From Fontibacterium sp040404065 (lineage in GTDB: Bacteria > Pseudomonadota > Alphaproteobacteria > Pelagibacterales > Pelagibacteraceae), in the NCBI GenBank assembly GCA_040404065.1, contig JBBAJM010000001.1: DNA of 64,000 bases. One strand, 5' to 3'. A model generated the notes under the pieces. The model was given only the letters and a program-made list of their open reading frames with translations. It did no database searches and was not told the DNA's origin. Below are positions 17,190 to 26,467 of the stretch, piece after piece; within the stretch, counting starts at the first letter, position 1, and every line of letters starts with the position of its first letter. A program made the translations under genes and the position numbers.

Positions 17190-17932
17190 TGTTAAGTATT
17201 GAAAAGTTAAATGTAAGTATTGGTGATAAAAAAATCTTAAAAGATTTTAATCTTAAAATTGGTAAAGGCGAAGTTCACGCTATTATGGGACCAAACGGTT
17301 CTGGAAAAAGCACATTGTCATACGTTTTAGCTGGCAAAGATGGTTACGATGTTAATGGAAAAATTATGTTTAAAAATGAAAATATTATTGACCTTGAAGC
17401 TGATGAAAGAGCGCAAAAAGGAATATTTTTAGCATTCCAATATCCAATAGAAATTCCAGGAGTTTTTATGAATAATTTTTTAAAAACATCACTGAATGCA
17501 GTTAGAAAAGCAAAAGGGCAAAAGGAAGTGGACATTGTTGAATTTTTATCTCTGGTTAAACAGCATGCAAAAAAATTAGGAATTAAAGAAGAGCAACTCG
17601 GCAGAGCTTTAAACGTTGGTTTTTCTGGAGGAGAAAAAAAACGTAATGAAGTTTTGCAAATGTCACTGTTAGAACCTGAGCTTGCTATCTTAGATGAAAC
17701 TGATTCAGGATTAGATATCGATGCTCTTAAAGTTGTTGCGGATGGAGTGAATGCATTAAGATCACCAAATAGATCATTCTTAATTATTACTCACTATCAA
17801 AGATTATTAGATTATATCAAACCTGATTTTGTTCATGTGATGGTGAATGGTGCTATTGTTAAAACAGGCTGTTCTAAACTTGCGCAGGAACTAGATAAGA
17901 TTGGTTACAAAGAATTCCAAAAATCAGTCTAA
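17189..17932 (+). CDS. sufC: Fe-S assembly ATPase SufC
   Basis: 247 residues, ABC-type ATPase that powers conformational change in SufBC2D. Walker A GPNGSGKS is at 34-41. The Q-loop region is LAFQYPIEIPGVFMNNFL, diagnostic of SufC. The signature is FSGGEKKRNEV, Walker B is AILDETDSGLDIDAL and the switch His is in IITHYQRLLDYI. There is no membrane partner nearby, consistent with a cytosolic role. The start overlaps the sufB stop by one base, and five bases separate it from sufD. Confidence 0.97.
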   Translation: MLSIEKLNVSIGDKKILKDFNLKIGKGEVHAIMGPNGSGKSTLSYVLAGKDGYDVNGKIMFKNENIIDLEADERAQKGIFLAFQYPIEIPGVFMNNFLKTSLNAVRKAKGQKEVDIVEFLSLVKQHAKKLGIKEEQLGRALNVGFSGGEKKRNEVLQMSLLEPELAILDETDSGLDIDALKVVADGVNALRSPNRSFLIITHYQRLLDYIKPDFVHVMVNGAIVKTGCSKLAQELDKIGYKEFQKSV

Positions 17933-17937
17933 TACGA

Positions 17938-19161
17938 ATGAATACCATTACTGACATTAAAGAAGTGAACGAGCTAAGAGTGCTTAGTTTAAATCTTTTT
18001 AATAAAAACGGCTATCCAACTAAAAAAGATGAAGATTGGAAGCAATCGACATTAAATAATTTTTTAGAAAATAATAAACAATTACCAGTTTATAAAAATA
18101 ACAAAGAACTAATCAATGAAAAAGTTTTAGAAAATTTTAAACATAATAAAATTTTTATTGTTAATGGATTAATTCAAAGAACTGAATTTGAAGGAAAAGA
18201 TAAAGATAAGATCATTATATCTCCGATCGACGAGTATTATAAAAGTAATAGTAAAAACTTATTAAAACTATTTAGTAATAAAAAAAATCAACTGATAGCA
18301 GTAAATAATGCTTTAGCGACATCAGGTTTTTATTTAGAGATTAAAGATAATTTAGATCTGCCGATTATCATTTATCATCAATTTAATTCAGTAATCGATG
18401 CAAAACAATTACATCAAAAAAATTATATTGTAATAAACAAAAATTCTAAAGCAACTGTGTTTGAAAAATTTACAAATGATAATAAAAAATCATTTATCAG
18501 CATTAACACTAACATTGACATTCAGAATAATGCTCATCTTAAAAATTATTTAATTAATTCAAACAATATTGAAAATTGTATTTATCGATTTAAGAAAGTT
18601 AATATTGAAGCAAGCGCTAACTATGAAAGTTTTATATTTTCAAACATTATTAAAACAATCAGAGATGAAGTTGAGATTAATTTAACTGAATCTTTAGCTG
18701 AATGTTATTTGTATTATGCGCAGTTCTTAAAAAATAATGAAGATCATGAAATCAAAGTGAAAATTAATCACTTAGCTGAAAATACACAAAGCTATCAATT
18801 TTCAAAAAGTATTATTGATGGGACAGCTAAAGGAGTTTATCAGGGAAAAATTTTTGTAGATCAAATAGCGCAAAAGACCAATGGTTATCAGATAATTAAA
18901 AGCGTACTTTTATCCGATCAGTGCACATTTCATTCAAAACCAGAACTTGAGATTTATGCTGACGATGTAAAATGTAGTCATGGTTCATCATCCACTTCAT
19001 TAAACAAAGATGAATTATTTTATTTAATGGCAAGAGGTATTCCAGAGGATCAAGCGAAAAAATTAATCGTCCAGGGTTTTTTATCTGAAGTAGTTGAAAA
19101 AATATCAGATGAACATTTTAAAAATTATTTTTTAAAGAAAACAGTGGATATGCTTGCATGA
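17938..19161 (+). CDS. sufD: Fe-S cluster scaffold subunit SufD
   Basis: 407 residues, paralogue of SufB in the SufBC2D complex. The N-terminal half is poorly conserved and Asn/Lys-rich. The C-terminal beta-helix core has GVYQGKIFVDQIAQKTNGYQ, LLSDQCTFHSKPELEIYADDVKCSHGSS and DELFYLMARGIPEDQAKKLIVQGF. The His in KCSHGS corresponds to the SufD histidine implicated in cluster formation. It lies between sufC and sufS and overlaps sufS by four bases. Confidence 0.94.
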   Translation: MNTITDIKEVNELRVLSLNLFNKNGYPTKKDEDWKQSTLNNFLENNKQLPVYKNNKELINEKVLENFKHNKIFIVNGLIQRTEFEGKDKDKIIISPIDEYYKSNSKNLLKLFSNKKNQLIAVNNALATSGFYLEIKDNLDLPIIIYHQFNSVIDAKQLHQKNYIVINKNSKATVFEKFTNDNKKSFISINTNIDIQNNAHLKNYLINSNNIENCIYRFKKVNIEASANYESFIFSNIIKTIRDEVEINLTESLAECYLYYAQFLKNNEDHEIKVKINHLAENTQSYQFSKSIIDGTAKGVYQGKIFVDQIAQKTNGYQIIKSVLLSDQCTFHSKPELEIYADDVKCSHGSSSTSLNKDELFYLMARGIPEDQAKKLIVQGFLSEVVEKISDEHFKNYFLKKTVDMLA

Positions 19162-20360
19162 GTTTAAAAGATGTAAGAAGCAAATTTCCTATATTTAAAT
19201 CTAATAAAAAATTAGTTTATTTAGACACAGCTAATTCAGCTCAAAAACCAGAGGTAGTCATTGATGCTTTGGATGATTTTTATAGAAATAAATACTCAAA
19301 TATTGGCAGAGGCGTTTATAGTTTAGCAGGGATAGCAACGGATGCTTATGAAAAAACGAGACAAACTATTAAAGAGTTTGTGAACGGCACCGCGGGTGAG
19401 ATTATTTTTACTAAAAATGCGACAGAATCTTTAAATCTTGTCGCAAGTTGTTTTGCTAAATTTTTAAAAGAAGGTGATGAAATTTTATTAACTGAACTTG
19501 AACATCATTCAAATTACGTTCCTTGGCATTTTTTAAGAAAAAAAAAGGTAAATATTAAATTTATTCCAATCAACAAAGGCGGTGAATTAGAATTGGATAA
19601 AATTAATTCTTTAATAACAAATAAAACAAAAATTATTAGTCTTATTCATATTTCAAATGTTACGGGAATTACAAGTCCGCTTAAAAAGATAATTGAAATT
19701 GCAAAGTCTAAAAAAATACCAGTGTGCATTGATGGTACACAAGCAGTTGGACATGCGACTGTTAATTTAAAAGATTTAGATTGTGATTTTTATGCATTCT
19801 CAAGTCACAAAATGTATGGACCTGCAGGAGTTGGACTTTTGTATATAAAAAATCAATGGCTTGATAAGTTTGATCCGTTTCTAGGTGGAGGTGGAATGAT
19901 TGAAAATGTTGACACTAAAAATATTACTTACGCAACAGGTGTTAATAAATTTGAGGCAGGCTCGATGCCATCAGCAGAAGTTATTGCGTTAAAAGAGGCT
20001 GTTCACTTTATTGATCACTTAAAAATTAAAAATATTGTAAGTCACGAACATAGTTTGACTGAATACGCTTTAGATAAGATTAAAAAATTTAATGACATTG
20101 AATTTGTGGGAAATCCATCAGAAGAGGCGAGTTTATTTTCATTTAATATAAAAGGTATTCATCCCCATGATGTTTCAACAGTTTTTGATCAAGATCATAT
20201 TGCGGTAAGAGCAGGACATCACTGCTGTCAGGTACTTCATAAAAAAATGAATCTTATTTCATCGATTAGAGTTTCTTTTGGAATTTATAACACTAAACAA
20301 GATGTTGATGCTTTGTGCGACAGTATTAAGAAATGTAAAAAATTATTTAAATTAAATTAA
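19158..20360 (+). CDS. sufS: Cysteine desulfurase SufS (class II)
   Basis: 400 residues, PLP enzyme that supplies sulfur to the Suf scaffold. Landmarks: VYLDTANSAQKP, RGVYSLAGIATDAYE, FTKNATESLNLV, ELEHHSNYVPW, IDGTQAVGHATVNL, PLP lysine Lys218 in SSHKMYGPAGVG, FLGGGGMIE and catalytic Cys356 in VRAGHHCCQVL. A neighbouring Cys357 is unusual compared with the HHCAQP form. No SufE gene is present; the adjacent SufU-like protein is the likely sulfur acceptor. It overlaps both neighbours. Confidence 0.95.
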   Translation: MSLKDVRSKFPIFKSNKKLVYLDTANSAQKPEVVIDALDDFYRNKYSNIGRGVYSLAGIATDAYEKTRQTIKEFVNGTAGEIIFTKNATESLNLVASCFAKFLKEGDEILLTELEHHSNYVPWHFLRKKKVNIKFIPINKGGELELDKINSLITNKTKIISLIHISNVTGITSPLKKIIEIAKSKKIPVCIDGTQAVGHATVNLKDLDCDFYAFSSHKMYGPAGVGLLYIKNQWLDKFDPFLGGGGMIENVDTKNITYATGVNKFEAGSMPSAEVIALKEAVHFIDHLKIKNIVSHEHSLTEYALDKIKKFNDIEFVGNPSEEASLFSFNIKGIHPHDVSTVFDQDHIAVRAGHHCCQVLHKKMNLISSIRVSFGIYNTKQDVDALCDSIKKCKKLFKLN

Positions 20361-20830
20361 TGGATCTAACAGAACTTTATCAAGATTTAATTTTAGACCA
20401 CGGTAAAAAACCAAGAAATTTTGGCATATGCCCATCATCAAATCACGATGCTAAAGGTCACAATCCTTTATGTGGGGACAATATTCATGTTTATTTAAAT
20501 TTAAATAAGGATCACAAAGTAAAAGATATTTCTTTTGAAGGCTCAGGTTGCGCCATATCCGTTGCGTCTTCTTCTATTATGACTGAGATTGTTAAGGGTA
20601 AAACTGAAAAACAAGCGCGTGAATTATTAGATTCTTTTTTTAAAATGATCAAAGAGGGGCAAGAAATAAAAAGAGAAGGGCTTACTGAGGATGAGCATAT
20701 AAAATTTTCATCACTTGCAGGAGTCGGCAGATTCCCAATGCGAGTAAAATGCGCAACATTATGTTGGCATACTTTAAGAGCTGCCTTTGATAACGATAAA
20801 CAAGCTATTAACTCTGAAAAAATTGACTAA
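20360..20830 (+). CDS. sufU: SufU/IscU-like scaffold or sulfur-transfer protein
   Basis: 156 residues of the NifU N-terminal/IscU family. Ligand residues Cys38-x-Asp40 (NPLCGDN), Cys64 (GSGCAISVAS) and Cys131 (RVKCATLCWHTL) are all kept. The insertion between the second and third cysteines plus the absence of the LPPVK Hsp70 site mark the SufU subclass, which in Gram-positives is a zinc-bound sulfur acceptor for SufS. Sitting directly behind sufS with a one-base overlap supports that role, though a scaffold role is possible. Confidence 0.9.
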   Translation: MDLTELYQDLILDHGKKPRNFGICPSSNHDAKGHNPLCGDNIHVYLNLNKDHKVKDISFEGSGCAISVASSSIMTEIVKGKTEKQARELLDSFFKMIKEGQEIKREGLTEDEHIKFSSLAGVGRFPMRVKCATLCWHTLRAAFDNDKQAINSEKID

Positions 20831-21135
20831 TGGATAACTCTCAAAAAATTAGCGAAATAAAAGATAAATTAAAGACTATCTTCGATCCTGAAATTCCAGT
20901 TGATATTTATGAGTTAGGTCTTATTTATGATGTAAGGCTTAAGGATAAGATTTGTGAAATCGACATGACACTTACTTCTCCAAATTGCCCAGAGGCACAA
21001 AGTATTCCAAATAATGTTAGAAAAGCTGTTGAGAGCTTAGGACATTATGATGAAGTGATTGTACATATTGTCTGGGATCCACCTTGGGATAAGAGTAAAA
21101 TGTCGGAAGTTGCAAAACTAGCTTTGAATTTATGA
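20830..21135 (+). CDS. sufT: SufT/DUF59 (MIP18-family) Fe-S maturation protein
   Basis: 101 residues. The MIP18/DUF59 domain fills it: FDPEIPVDIYELGLIYDVRL, IDMTLTSPNCPEAQSIP and VHIVWDPPWDKSKMSEVAK. The single conserved cysteine in SPNCPEA is the reactive one in the family. Related proteins help mature Fe-S enzymes and often sit in suf operons. It overlaps sufU by one and sufA by four bases. It lacks the extended N-terminus of some SufT proteins. Confidence 0.92.
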   Translation: MDNSQKISEIKDKLKTIFDPEIPVDIYELGLIYDVRLKDKICEIDMTLTSPNCPEAQSIPNNVRKAVESLGHYDEVIVHIVWDPPWDKSKMSEVAKLALNL

Positions 21136-21467
21136 CAAAACAATTAATTACAATTTCAGATAACGCTGCGAAACGTATTAAAGAAATTTTAAGTAATGCT
21201 GAGAGTGGAGTAAAAGGCGTTCGTGTTTCTGTAAAATCAGGAGGATGCGCTGGCATGGAATACGAAATGACTTATCTTAAAGAAACAATTCCAAATGATG
21301 AAGTTGTTAAAGATAATAACGTCGAAGTATTTATTGATCCAAAAGCAATTATGTATTTATTAGGTACAAAAATGGATTACAAAGAAGATAAGTTTTCATC
21401 TTCATTTGTCTTTAATAATCCCAATGAAACAGAACGATGCGGCTGCGGGGAATCGTTTAAGATTTAA
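21132..21467 (+). CDS. sufA: A-type Fe-S carrier SufA/IscA
   Basis: 111 residues. It carries assembled clusters to apoproteins. The three A-type cysteines are Cys39 (KSGGCAGMEYEM) and Cys103/Cys105 (ERCGCGESF). The start ITISDNAAKRIKEIL is typical. It is the last recognised gene of the suf operon and is followed, after 12 bases, by an unrelated membrane protein gene. Whether it is SufA, IscA or ErpA cannot be settled by sequence alone; the position favours SufA. Confidence 0.94.
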   Translation: MTKQLITISDNAAKRIKEILSNAESGVKGVRVSVKSGGCAGMEYEMTYLKETIPNDEVVKDNNVEVFIDPKAIMYLLGTKMDYKEDKFSSSFVFNNPNETERCGCGESFKI

Positions 21468-21479
21468 TTTTAATTTACA

Positions 21480-22709
21480 ATGTTTACCCAGCTAAAAAAA
21501 TTTAATCTATTTAAAACTTATATAATATTTCTTTTTTTACTAAGTTCCTTTTATTTATGCTCTGTTTATTTGCTTAACGTTAATAACGCCATGTCGGAGT
21601 GGGTGATTAATTACGGGGGCGGATTTGTAAGAAGAGGATTTATTGGAGAAATAATATTTCAACTGTCGGATTTCTTTAAAATAAACTTGAGAGATTGTTT
21701 TTTAATATTGCAAATTTTATTATATCTTTTTTATTACATATTAATTTATTGGATTTTTTCAGCTTTTAAAAAAAACTTTCTACTATGGCTTGCGATTTTA
21801 TCTCCGGTTTTTTTCTCATTTGGCCTTTACGAATTGGAAGCTTTAGGAAGAAAAGAAATCCTGATGTATATTTTTTTTTCTTATAACTTTTATCTTTTTT
21901 ATAAATTTAAAAATATTAATTTAAATTATATTTATACTTATTTATCATTATTAATTTTGATACTAAATCATGAATCAGTAATTTTTTATTTTCTATTCTA
22001 TTTATTTTTTTTTACCGTTATTGATAAGAAAAAGGATCTAAGATTTTATGTTTTAAATTTTTTATTAATTCTTACTGTTCTTATTCCGTCATATTTAATT
22101 TACATACACCCGCATTCCATCACAGATAATCTTGCGATGTGCAAAAGATTGCTAAATATTTCCAATGAAAACTGTGGATTAGCTGCAAATTTCACAACAG
22201 CTAGTATATCAAGACATATAAGTGAAGTTTCTTGGAGATTAGTGGATGTAAAAAATTATACTTTAATTTTTATATTTGGTTTTACTAGTATCTTTTTATT
22301 AATTTATAAAAGTAAATTAATTAATAAAATCATCTCTTATAAATTTAATCTTTTAGTAATTTTAATTCTTTGCTCACTGCCCGGACTTCTACTTTTTTAT
22401 ATAGCAGTTGATAGCGGTAGATGGACTAGCATGCTTTATCATATGCTCGCAATTTTTTATTTTGGTATGGTAAAATTAGGGTTTGTTAAAATTAATCCTA
22501 GATTAAATTTTAAATTTATTAATTTTGATAATATTAAAAATAATTTTCTATTTTATTTTTTAATATTCTTTTTATGTTTTGGATGGAGTCCAAAAGCTGT
22601 TTATCATGAAAGTTTTGGTACTTTTCCAGCTTATAGAATGATCGTTAAAACTCCTAAATTTTTTGATAATTTTAAACAACCAGAACATTTTTTTCATAAT
22701 TTTCGATAA
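21480..22709 (+). CDS. Uncharacterised multi-pass membrane protein
   Basis: 409 residues that I do not recognise as a named family. About nine to ten hydrophobic segments span it, beginning at residues ~13-33. Conserved-looking polar islands sit between them: AMSEWVINYGGGFVRRGFIGEI (residues ~38-59), ELEALGRKEILM, ILNHESVIFY, YIHPHSITDN, LNISNENCG and VDSGRWTSMLYHML. The GGGFVRRG loop with later Arg/Glu/His islands recalls polytopic hypothetical proteins seen near polysaccharide genes, and a GT-C-like or polymerase-like role is conceivable but unproven. It starts 12 bases after sufA, same strand, and ends convergent with nadK. It is very rich in Phe/Leu/Ile/Tyr. Confidence 0.7.
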   Translation: MFTQLKKFNLFKTYIIFLFLLSSFYLCSVYLLNVNNAMSEWVINYGGGFVRRGFIGEIIFQLSDFFKINLRDCFLILQILLYLFYYILIYWIFSAFKKNFLLWLAILSPVFFSFGLYELEALGRKEILMYIFFSYNFYLFYKFKNINLNYIYTYLSLLILILNHESVIFYFLFYLFFFTVIDKKKDLRFYVLNFLLILTVLIPSYLIYIHPHSITDNLAMCKRLLNISNENCGLAANFTTASISRHISEVSWRLVDVKNYTLIFIFGFTSIFLLIYKSKLINKIISYKFNLLVILILCSLPGLLLFYIAVDSGRWTSMLYHMLAIFYFGMVKLGFVKINPRLNFKFINFDNIKNNFLFYFLIFFLCFGWSPKAVYHESFGTFPAYRMIVKTPKFFDNFKQPEHFFHNFR

Positions 22710-22723
22710 TTATGAAATATTAA

Positions 22724-23497
22724 TTAAAATTTAAATTGTTCTGCTAGGTTTCTCTCTTTTAATCCAAATTTTTTGTCGTATAGAAGTCTAAAGGTTTTAT
22801 TTTTATTTAAATAAATATTCACACTTAAAACATCTCTAACTTCAATATTATCAGCAACTACACTTACGGGCCTTTTTTTAGGATCTAAATTTTTAATAGA
22901 AACTTTACAACGGTTGTTAATTGTAGCGCCTCTCCATCCTCTAGGTTTAAATGGAGATATGGGAGTAATTGCAATTAGATTAGATTCAAGATCTAACACT
23001 GGACCACGTGCAGAAAAGTTATAAGCTGTACTTCCGGCAGGTGTTGCAACTAATGTGCCATCACAAACAATTTCTTTCATTCTTACTTTATTATCAATCT
23101 TAATTTCAAGTTTTGCTGCCTGACGAGTTTTTCTAAACACAGAAACTTCATTAATAGCAATCGCTGTTTTAATTTTACCATTTTTATTTTTTGCGTACAT
23201 TTCAAGAGGGTGAAGTTCTGCAATATTAGATTTGTTGATTTTTTTTAATAAATCTTTTTCATCAAATTTATTTAATAAAAACCCACGATTACCCTTGTTC
23301 ATTCCGTAAAATGGAATTTTATATTTTTGATATTTTTTAAGTGTAGCAAGCATAAAGCCATCGCCACCTAAAACAATGAATACATCCGAATCATTGATTG
23401 GATAATTTTTATACTTTTTAACTATAGATCTTTTAGCTGATTGCGCATTTGGACTAGAGTCAGCAATAACATGAATTTTATTATACGATCTATGCAT
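22724..23497 (-). CDS. nadK: NAD kinase
   Basis: 257 residues, cytosolic. It phosphorylates NAD to NADP. The GGDG motif is at residues 44-47 in IVLGGDGFMLATL. Other family features are GMNKGNRGFL, ALNEVSVF-like AINEVSVF with the NE pair, GSTAYNFSARGPVLD and ITPISPFKPRGWRG. The start at 23497 faces zapE across a 36-base divergent gap. It is somewhat short compared with E. coli (292), as in other alphaproteobacteria. Confidence 0.95.
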   Translation of the reverse strand: MHRSYNKIHVIADSSPNAQSAKRSIVKKYKNYPINDSDVFIVLGGDGFMLATLKKYQKYKIPFYGMNKGNRGFLLNKFDEKDLLKKINKSNIAELHPLEMYAKNKNGKIKTAIAINEVSVFRKTRQAAKLEIKIDNKVRMKEIVCDGTLVATPAGSTAYNFSARGPVLDLESNLIAITPISPFKPRGWRGATINNRCKVSIKNLDPKKRPVSVVADNIEVRDVLSVNIYLNKNKTFRLLYDKKFGLKERNLAEQFKF

Positions 23498-23533
23498 TTG
23501 TGAAAAATTTAAAATCCATTAATAACTTAGCTA

Positions 23534-24589
23534 ATGTATCACTTAAATATTACTGAGGCATTTAAAAAATATAGTAAGCAACACGGTCTGCAGAAAAACA
23601 TAAATCAGGAAGATTTAATCAAAACTTTAGACACTTTAACTGAACAATTAAAACCGTCGTTATTTAAGTCTGTTGCTAGTATTTTTGGAAATAAAAAACC
23701 TAAGGGTTTTTATCTTCATGGCGATGTAGGAGCTGGCAAAACCATGATCATTAATTTCTTTTTGGAATATTTAAATCAACCAAGAGTATTAAAAACACAT
23801 TTTAATAAGTTTATGGTCGATATCCATAACAAGCTTCATAAGTTAAAAAACGAAAAAAATCCATTATCTAAAATTGTAAAAACTTTTAAAAAAGATTTCG
23901 ATATTATTTTTTTTGATGAATTTCAAATTACTAATATTGCCGATGCAATGATCCTTGGAAAATTATTAGAACAATTTTTTGATAATAATATTTTCATTAT
24001 TACAACATCTAATACAATACCTGATAATTTGTATCTTGGTGGTCTTCAGCGAGATCAATTTCTTCCTTACATTGAAGTTATTAAGAAAAATACTTTAGTT
24101 TATTCTTTAGATTCTGGAAAAGATTATAGAGAACTTTATTTAAGTAAAAAAAATAGATTCTTTATTGTTAAAGATCCTGAAACAAAAAAAAATTACAACC
24201 AAGTATTATTTACAGTTTTAAGTGGAAAACAATTTGCAACGCATGTGATTGAAGTTAAAACACGAAAAATTATTATCGATAACTATGTTTCAGGAGTTGC
24301 AAAATTTGATTTTAAAGATTTATGCGTTCAAACGTATGGCTCAGAAGATTATATTGAGATTTGCAAAATAGTTAAAATTTTTTTTATCGAAAATATTCCA
24401 AATTTTACAGACGAACTTATCAATGAGCAGTATAGATTTATTAATTTAATCGACATTATTTACGATAATCAGCTAAGCCTTGTAGCAACTGCAACTGTTC
24501 CAATTAATCTGTTTACAAGTAGCACTAAACTTACTAAAGTATTTCAAAGAACTTTAAGTAGACTTAAAGAGCTTACTGCTTCTAATTAA
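23534..24589 (+). CDS. zapE: AFG1/ZapE-family ATPase
   Basis: 351 residues, AAA-like P-loop ATPase. Walker A GDVGAGKT is at 63-70 and Walker B is DIIFFDEFQIT. Sensor and family stretches are FIITTSNTIPDNLY, GLQRDQFLPYIEVIK and YRELYLSK. In E. coli ZapE associates with the division ring; the mitochondrial homologue Afg1 acts in inner-membrane protein quality control. In alphaproteobacteria the gene commonly sits near sdh/mdh genes, but here it lies between nadK and fhs. Stops of zapE and fhs are three bases apart, tail to tail. Confidence 0.92.
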   Translation: MYHLNITEAFKKYSKQHGLQKNINQEDLIKTLDTLTEQLKPSLFKSVASIFGNKKPKGFYLHGDVGAGKTMIINFFLEYLNQPRVLKTHFNKFMVDIHNKLHKLKNEKNPLSKIVKTFKKDFDIIFFDEFQITNIADAMILGKLLEQFFDNNIFIITTSNTIPDNLYLGGLQRDQFLPYIEVIKKNTLVYSLDSGKDYRELYLSKKNRFFIVKDPETKKNYNQVLFTVLSGKQFATHVIEVKTRKIIIDNYVSGVAKFDFKDLCVQTYGSEDYIEICKIVKIFFIENIPNFTDELINEQYRFINLIDIIYDNQLSLVATATVPINLFTSSTKLTKVFQRTLSRLKELTASN

Positions 24590-24592
24590 TTT

Positions 24593-26263
24593 TTAATCTA
24601 AGCCTACAACTTTACCATTAACGTAATCAATACTTTCAGCTTTTGGAATTTTTGGCAAACCTGGCATTGTCATTACGCTTCCACAAATCATAATTATAAA
24701 TTCAGCTCCTGCTGCAAGACGAATTTCCCTAATTGCAACACTGTGTCCTGTGGGAGCTCCTCGTAATTTCGCATCTGTTGAAAAAGAACTTTGAGTTTTA
24801 GCAACACACACTGGAAACTTTCCGTAACCTCCCTTTTGTAAATTTTCAATTTGAGCTTTTACATTATCATCAGCGGTAACTTCTGATGCTCTGTAAACTT
24901 TTTTAGCAATTTTATTAATTTTATCCCAAAGCGTATCGTTATCTTCATATGAAAATTGCATTTTCTGTTTGTTTGTCTTGCATAATTCAACAACACTTTT
25001 TGCAAGATCAACAGCACCTTTGCCGCCATCACTCCAATGAGAAGCAAGAACTATTTTAACGCCTAACTTTTTCATTCTTTCAAAAATTAAATCAATCTCA
25101 GCCTTAGTGTCATTAGTAAATTTATTAATAGATACAACGCAAGGAAGGTTAAAAACTTTAGTTATATTTTCAACATGACGTTCTAAATTAACAATTCCTT
25201 TATCAAGTGAACCAAGATCTTCTTTAGTAAGATTAATAAGTTCAGCACCGCCGTGGTATTTTAACGCTCTAACAGTTGCAACAATCACTGTTGCGGATGG
25301 ATAAAGTCCTGTTTTTCTACATTTGATATCAATAAATTTTTCAGCTCCAAGATCAGCACCAAAACCAGCTTCTGTAACTACATAGTCAGCAAGTTTTAAA
25401 GCAGCCTTAGTTGCAATTGCAGAATTGCAACCATGAGCAATATTTGCAAATGGGCCACCATGAACGAAGGCAGGATTATTCTCTAAAGTTTGAACTAAAT
25501 TAGGAGCTAAAGCATTTTTTAAAAGCACTGTCATAGCACCATCCGCTTTTAATTGTTTTGCAAGTACCGGTTTTCCATCTTTTGTGTAAGCCACAACAAT
25601 TTGCCCAATTCTTTTTTTTAAATCTTCAATCGAAGTTGCAAGACAGAAAATCGCCATAATCTCAGATGCAACAACAATGTCAAAACCATCATCACGAGGA
25701 TATTCAGTTCTTTTTTCACCAACGCCGATACTAATTTTACGAAGCGCTCTGTCATTCATATCAACCACACGTTTCAACTGAATACGTTTTGGATCGATAC
25801 CTAATTGATTGCCTTGGTAAATGTGATTATCAAGCATTGCGGCGAGAAGATTGTGAGCCAATGCAATTGCAGAGAAATCTCCTGTGAAATGTAAATTAAT
25901 ATCTTCCATTGGAACAATTTGTGCATACCCACCACCAGCTGCTCCGCCTTTAACACCAAACACAGGACCTAACGAAGGTTCCCTTAAACAAATAATAGCT
26001 CTCTTACCAATGTGATTTAGAGCGTCACCCAAACCAACCGTTGTTGTAGTTTTTCCTTCTCCTGCGGGAGTAGGGCTAATTGCTGTAACTAAAATTAATT
26101 TACTATCTTTTTTATCTTTTAATTTTTCCAGATAAGACAGTGAAACTTTTGCTTTAAAACGTCCATACGGCTCAAGTTCATTTTCAGGAATGCTCAACTT
26201 ATCAGCAATCTCTGATATCTTTTTCATCTTTGCTTGCTGGGCAATTTCAATATCACTTGGCAT
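24593..26263 (-). CDS. fhs: Formate-tetrahydrofolate ligase
   Basis: 556 residues, the normal length. It makes 10-formyl-THF from formate, THF and ATP in one-carbon metabolism. The P-loop is TPAGEGKTTTTVGL at 65-78. Other family features are LREPSLGPVFGVKGGAAGGGYAQ (split across 93-115), INLHFTGDF, NPAFVHGGPFANIAHGCNS and VVTEAGFGADLGAEKF, and a C-terminal PGLPKIPKAESIDY. It stands alone as a minus-strand gene, starting 125 bases from tRNA-Thr. No folD or purU lies nearby. Marine SAR11-type bacteria use it in C1 oxidation, but that is context, not proof. Confidence 0.96.
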   Translation of the reverse strand: MPSDIEIAQQAKMKKISEIADKLSIPENELEPYGRFKAKVSLSYLEKLKDKKDSKLILVTAISPTPAGEGKTTTTVGLGDALNHIGKRAIICLREPSLGPVFGVKGGAAGGGYAQIVPMEDINLHFTGDFSAIALAHNLLAAMLDNHIYQGNQLGIDPKRIQLKRVVDMNDRALRKISIGVGEKRTEYPRDDGFDIVVASEIMAIFCLATSIEDLKKRIGQIVVAYTKDGKPVLAKQLKADGAMTVLLKNALAPNLVQTLENNPAFVHGGPFANIAHGCNSAIATKAALKLADYVVTEAGFGADLGAEKFIDIKCRKTGLYPSATVIVATVRALKYHGGAELINLTKEDLGSLDKGIVNLERHVENITKVFNLPCVVSINKFTNDTKAEIDLIFERMKKLGVKIVLASHWSDGGKGAVDLAKSVVELCKTNKQKMQFSYEDNDTLWDKINKIAKKVYRASEVTADDNVKAQIENLQKGGYGKFPVCVAKTQSSFSTDAKLRGAPTGHSVAIREIRLAAGAEFIIMICGSVMTMPGLPKIPKAESIDYVNGKVVGLD

Positions 26264-26388
26264 AGTTTAATTATCTTTAGACTCACTAATTAACTAATAA
26301 GAAGAAATAAGTCATTTAAAATGCTAAATTTATAAATTGTTTGTTTTTATAATTAAAATTATGTACTAAAATCTCTTTTTATTAAAAT

Positions 26389-26464
26389 GCCCTAATAGCT
26401 CAATTGGTAGAGCAACTGATTTGTAATCAGTAGGTTTGCGGTTCAAGTCCGTATTAGGGCACCA
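26389..26464 (+). tRNA. tRNA-Thr (anticodon UGU)
   Basis: 76 bases including an encoded CCA. The acceptor arms GCCCTAA (26389-26395) and TTAGGGC (26454-26460) pair perfectly. The D arm is AGCTCAATTGGTAGAGC, the anticodon stem ACTGA/TCAGT with loop TTTGTAA gives anticodon TGT, and the T arm contains GGTTCAAGTCC. It reads ACA (and probably other Thr codons). A TAAAAT at 26367-26372 could be its -10 box. Confidence 0.97.
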
Positions 26465-26467
26465 CAC

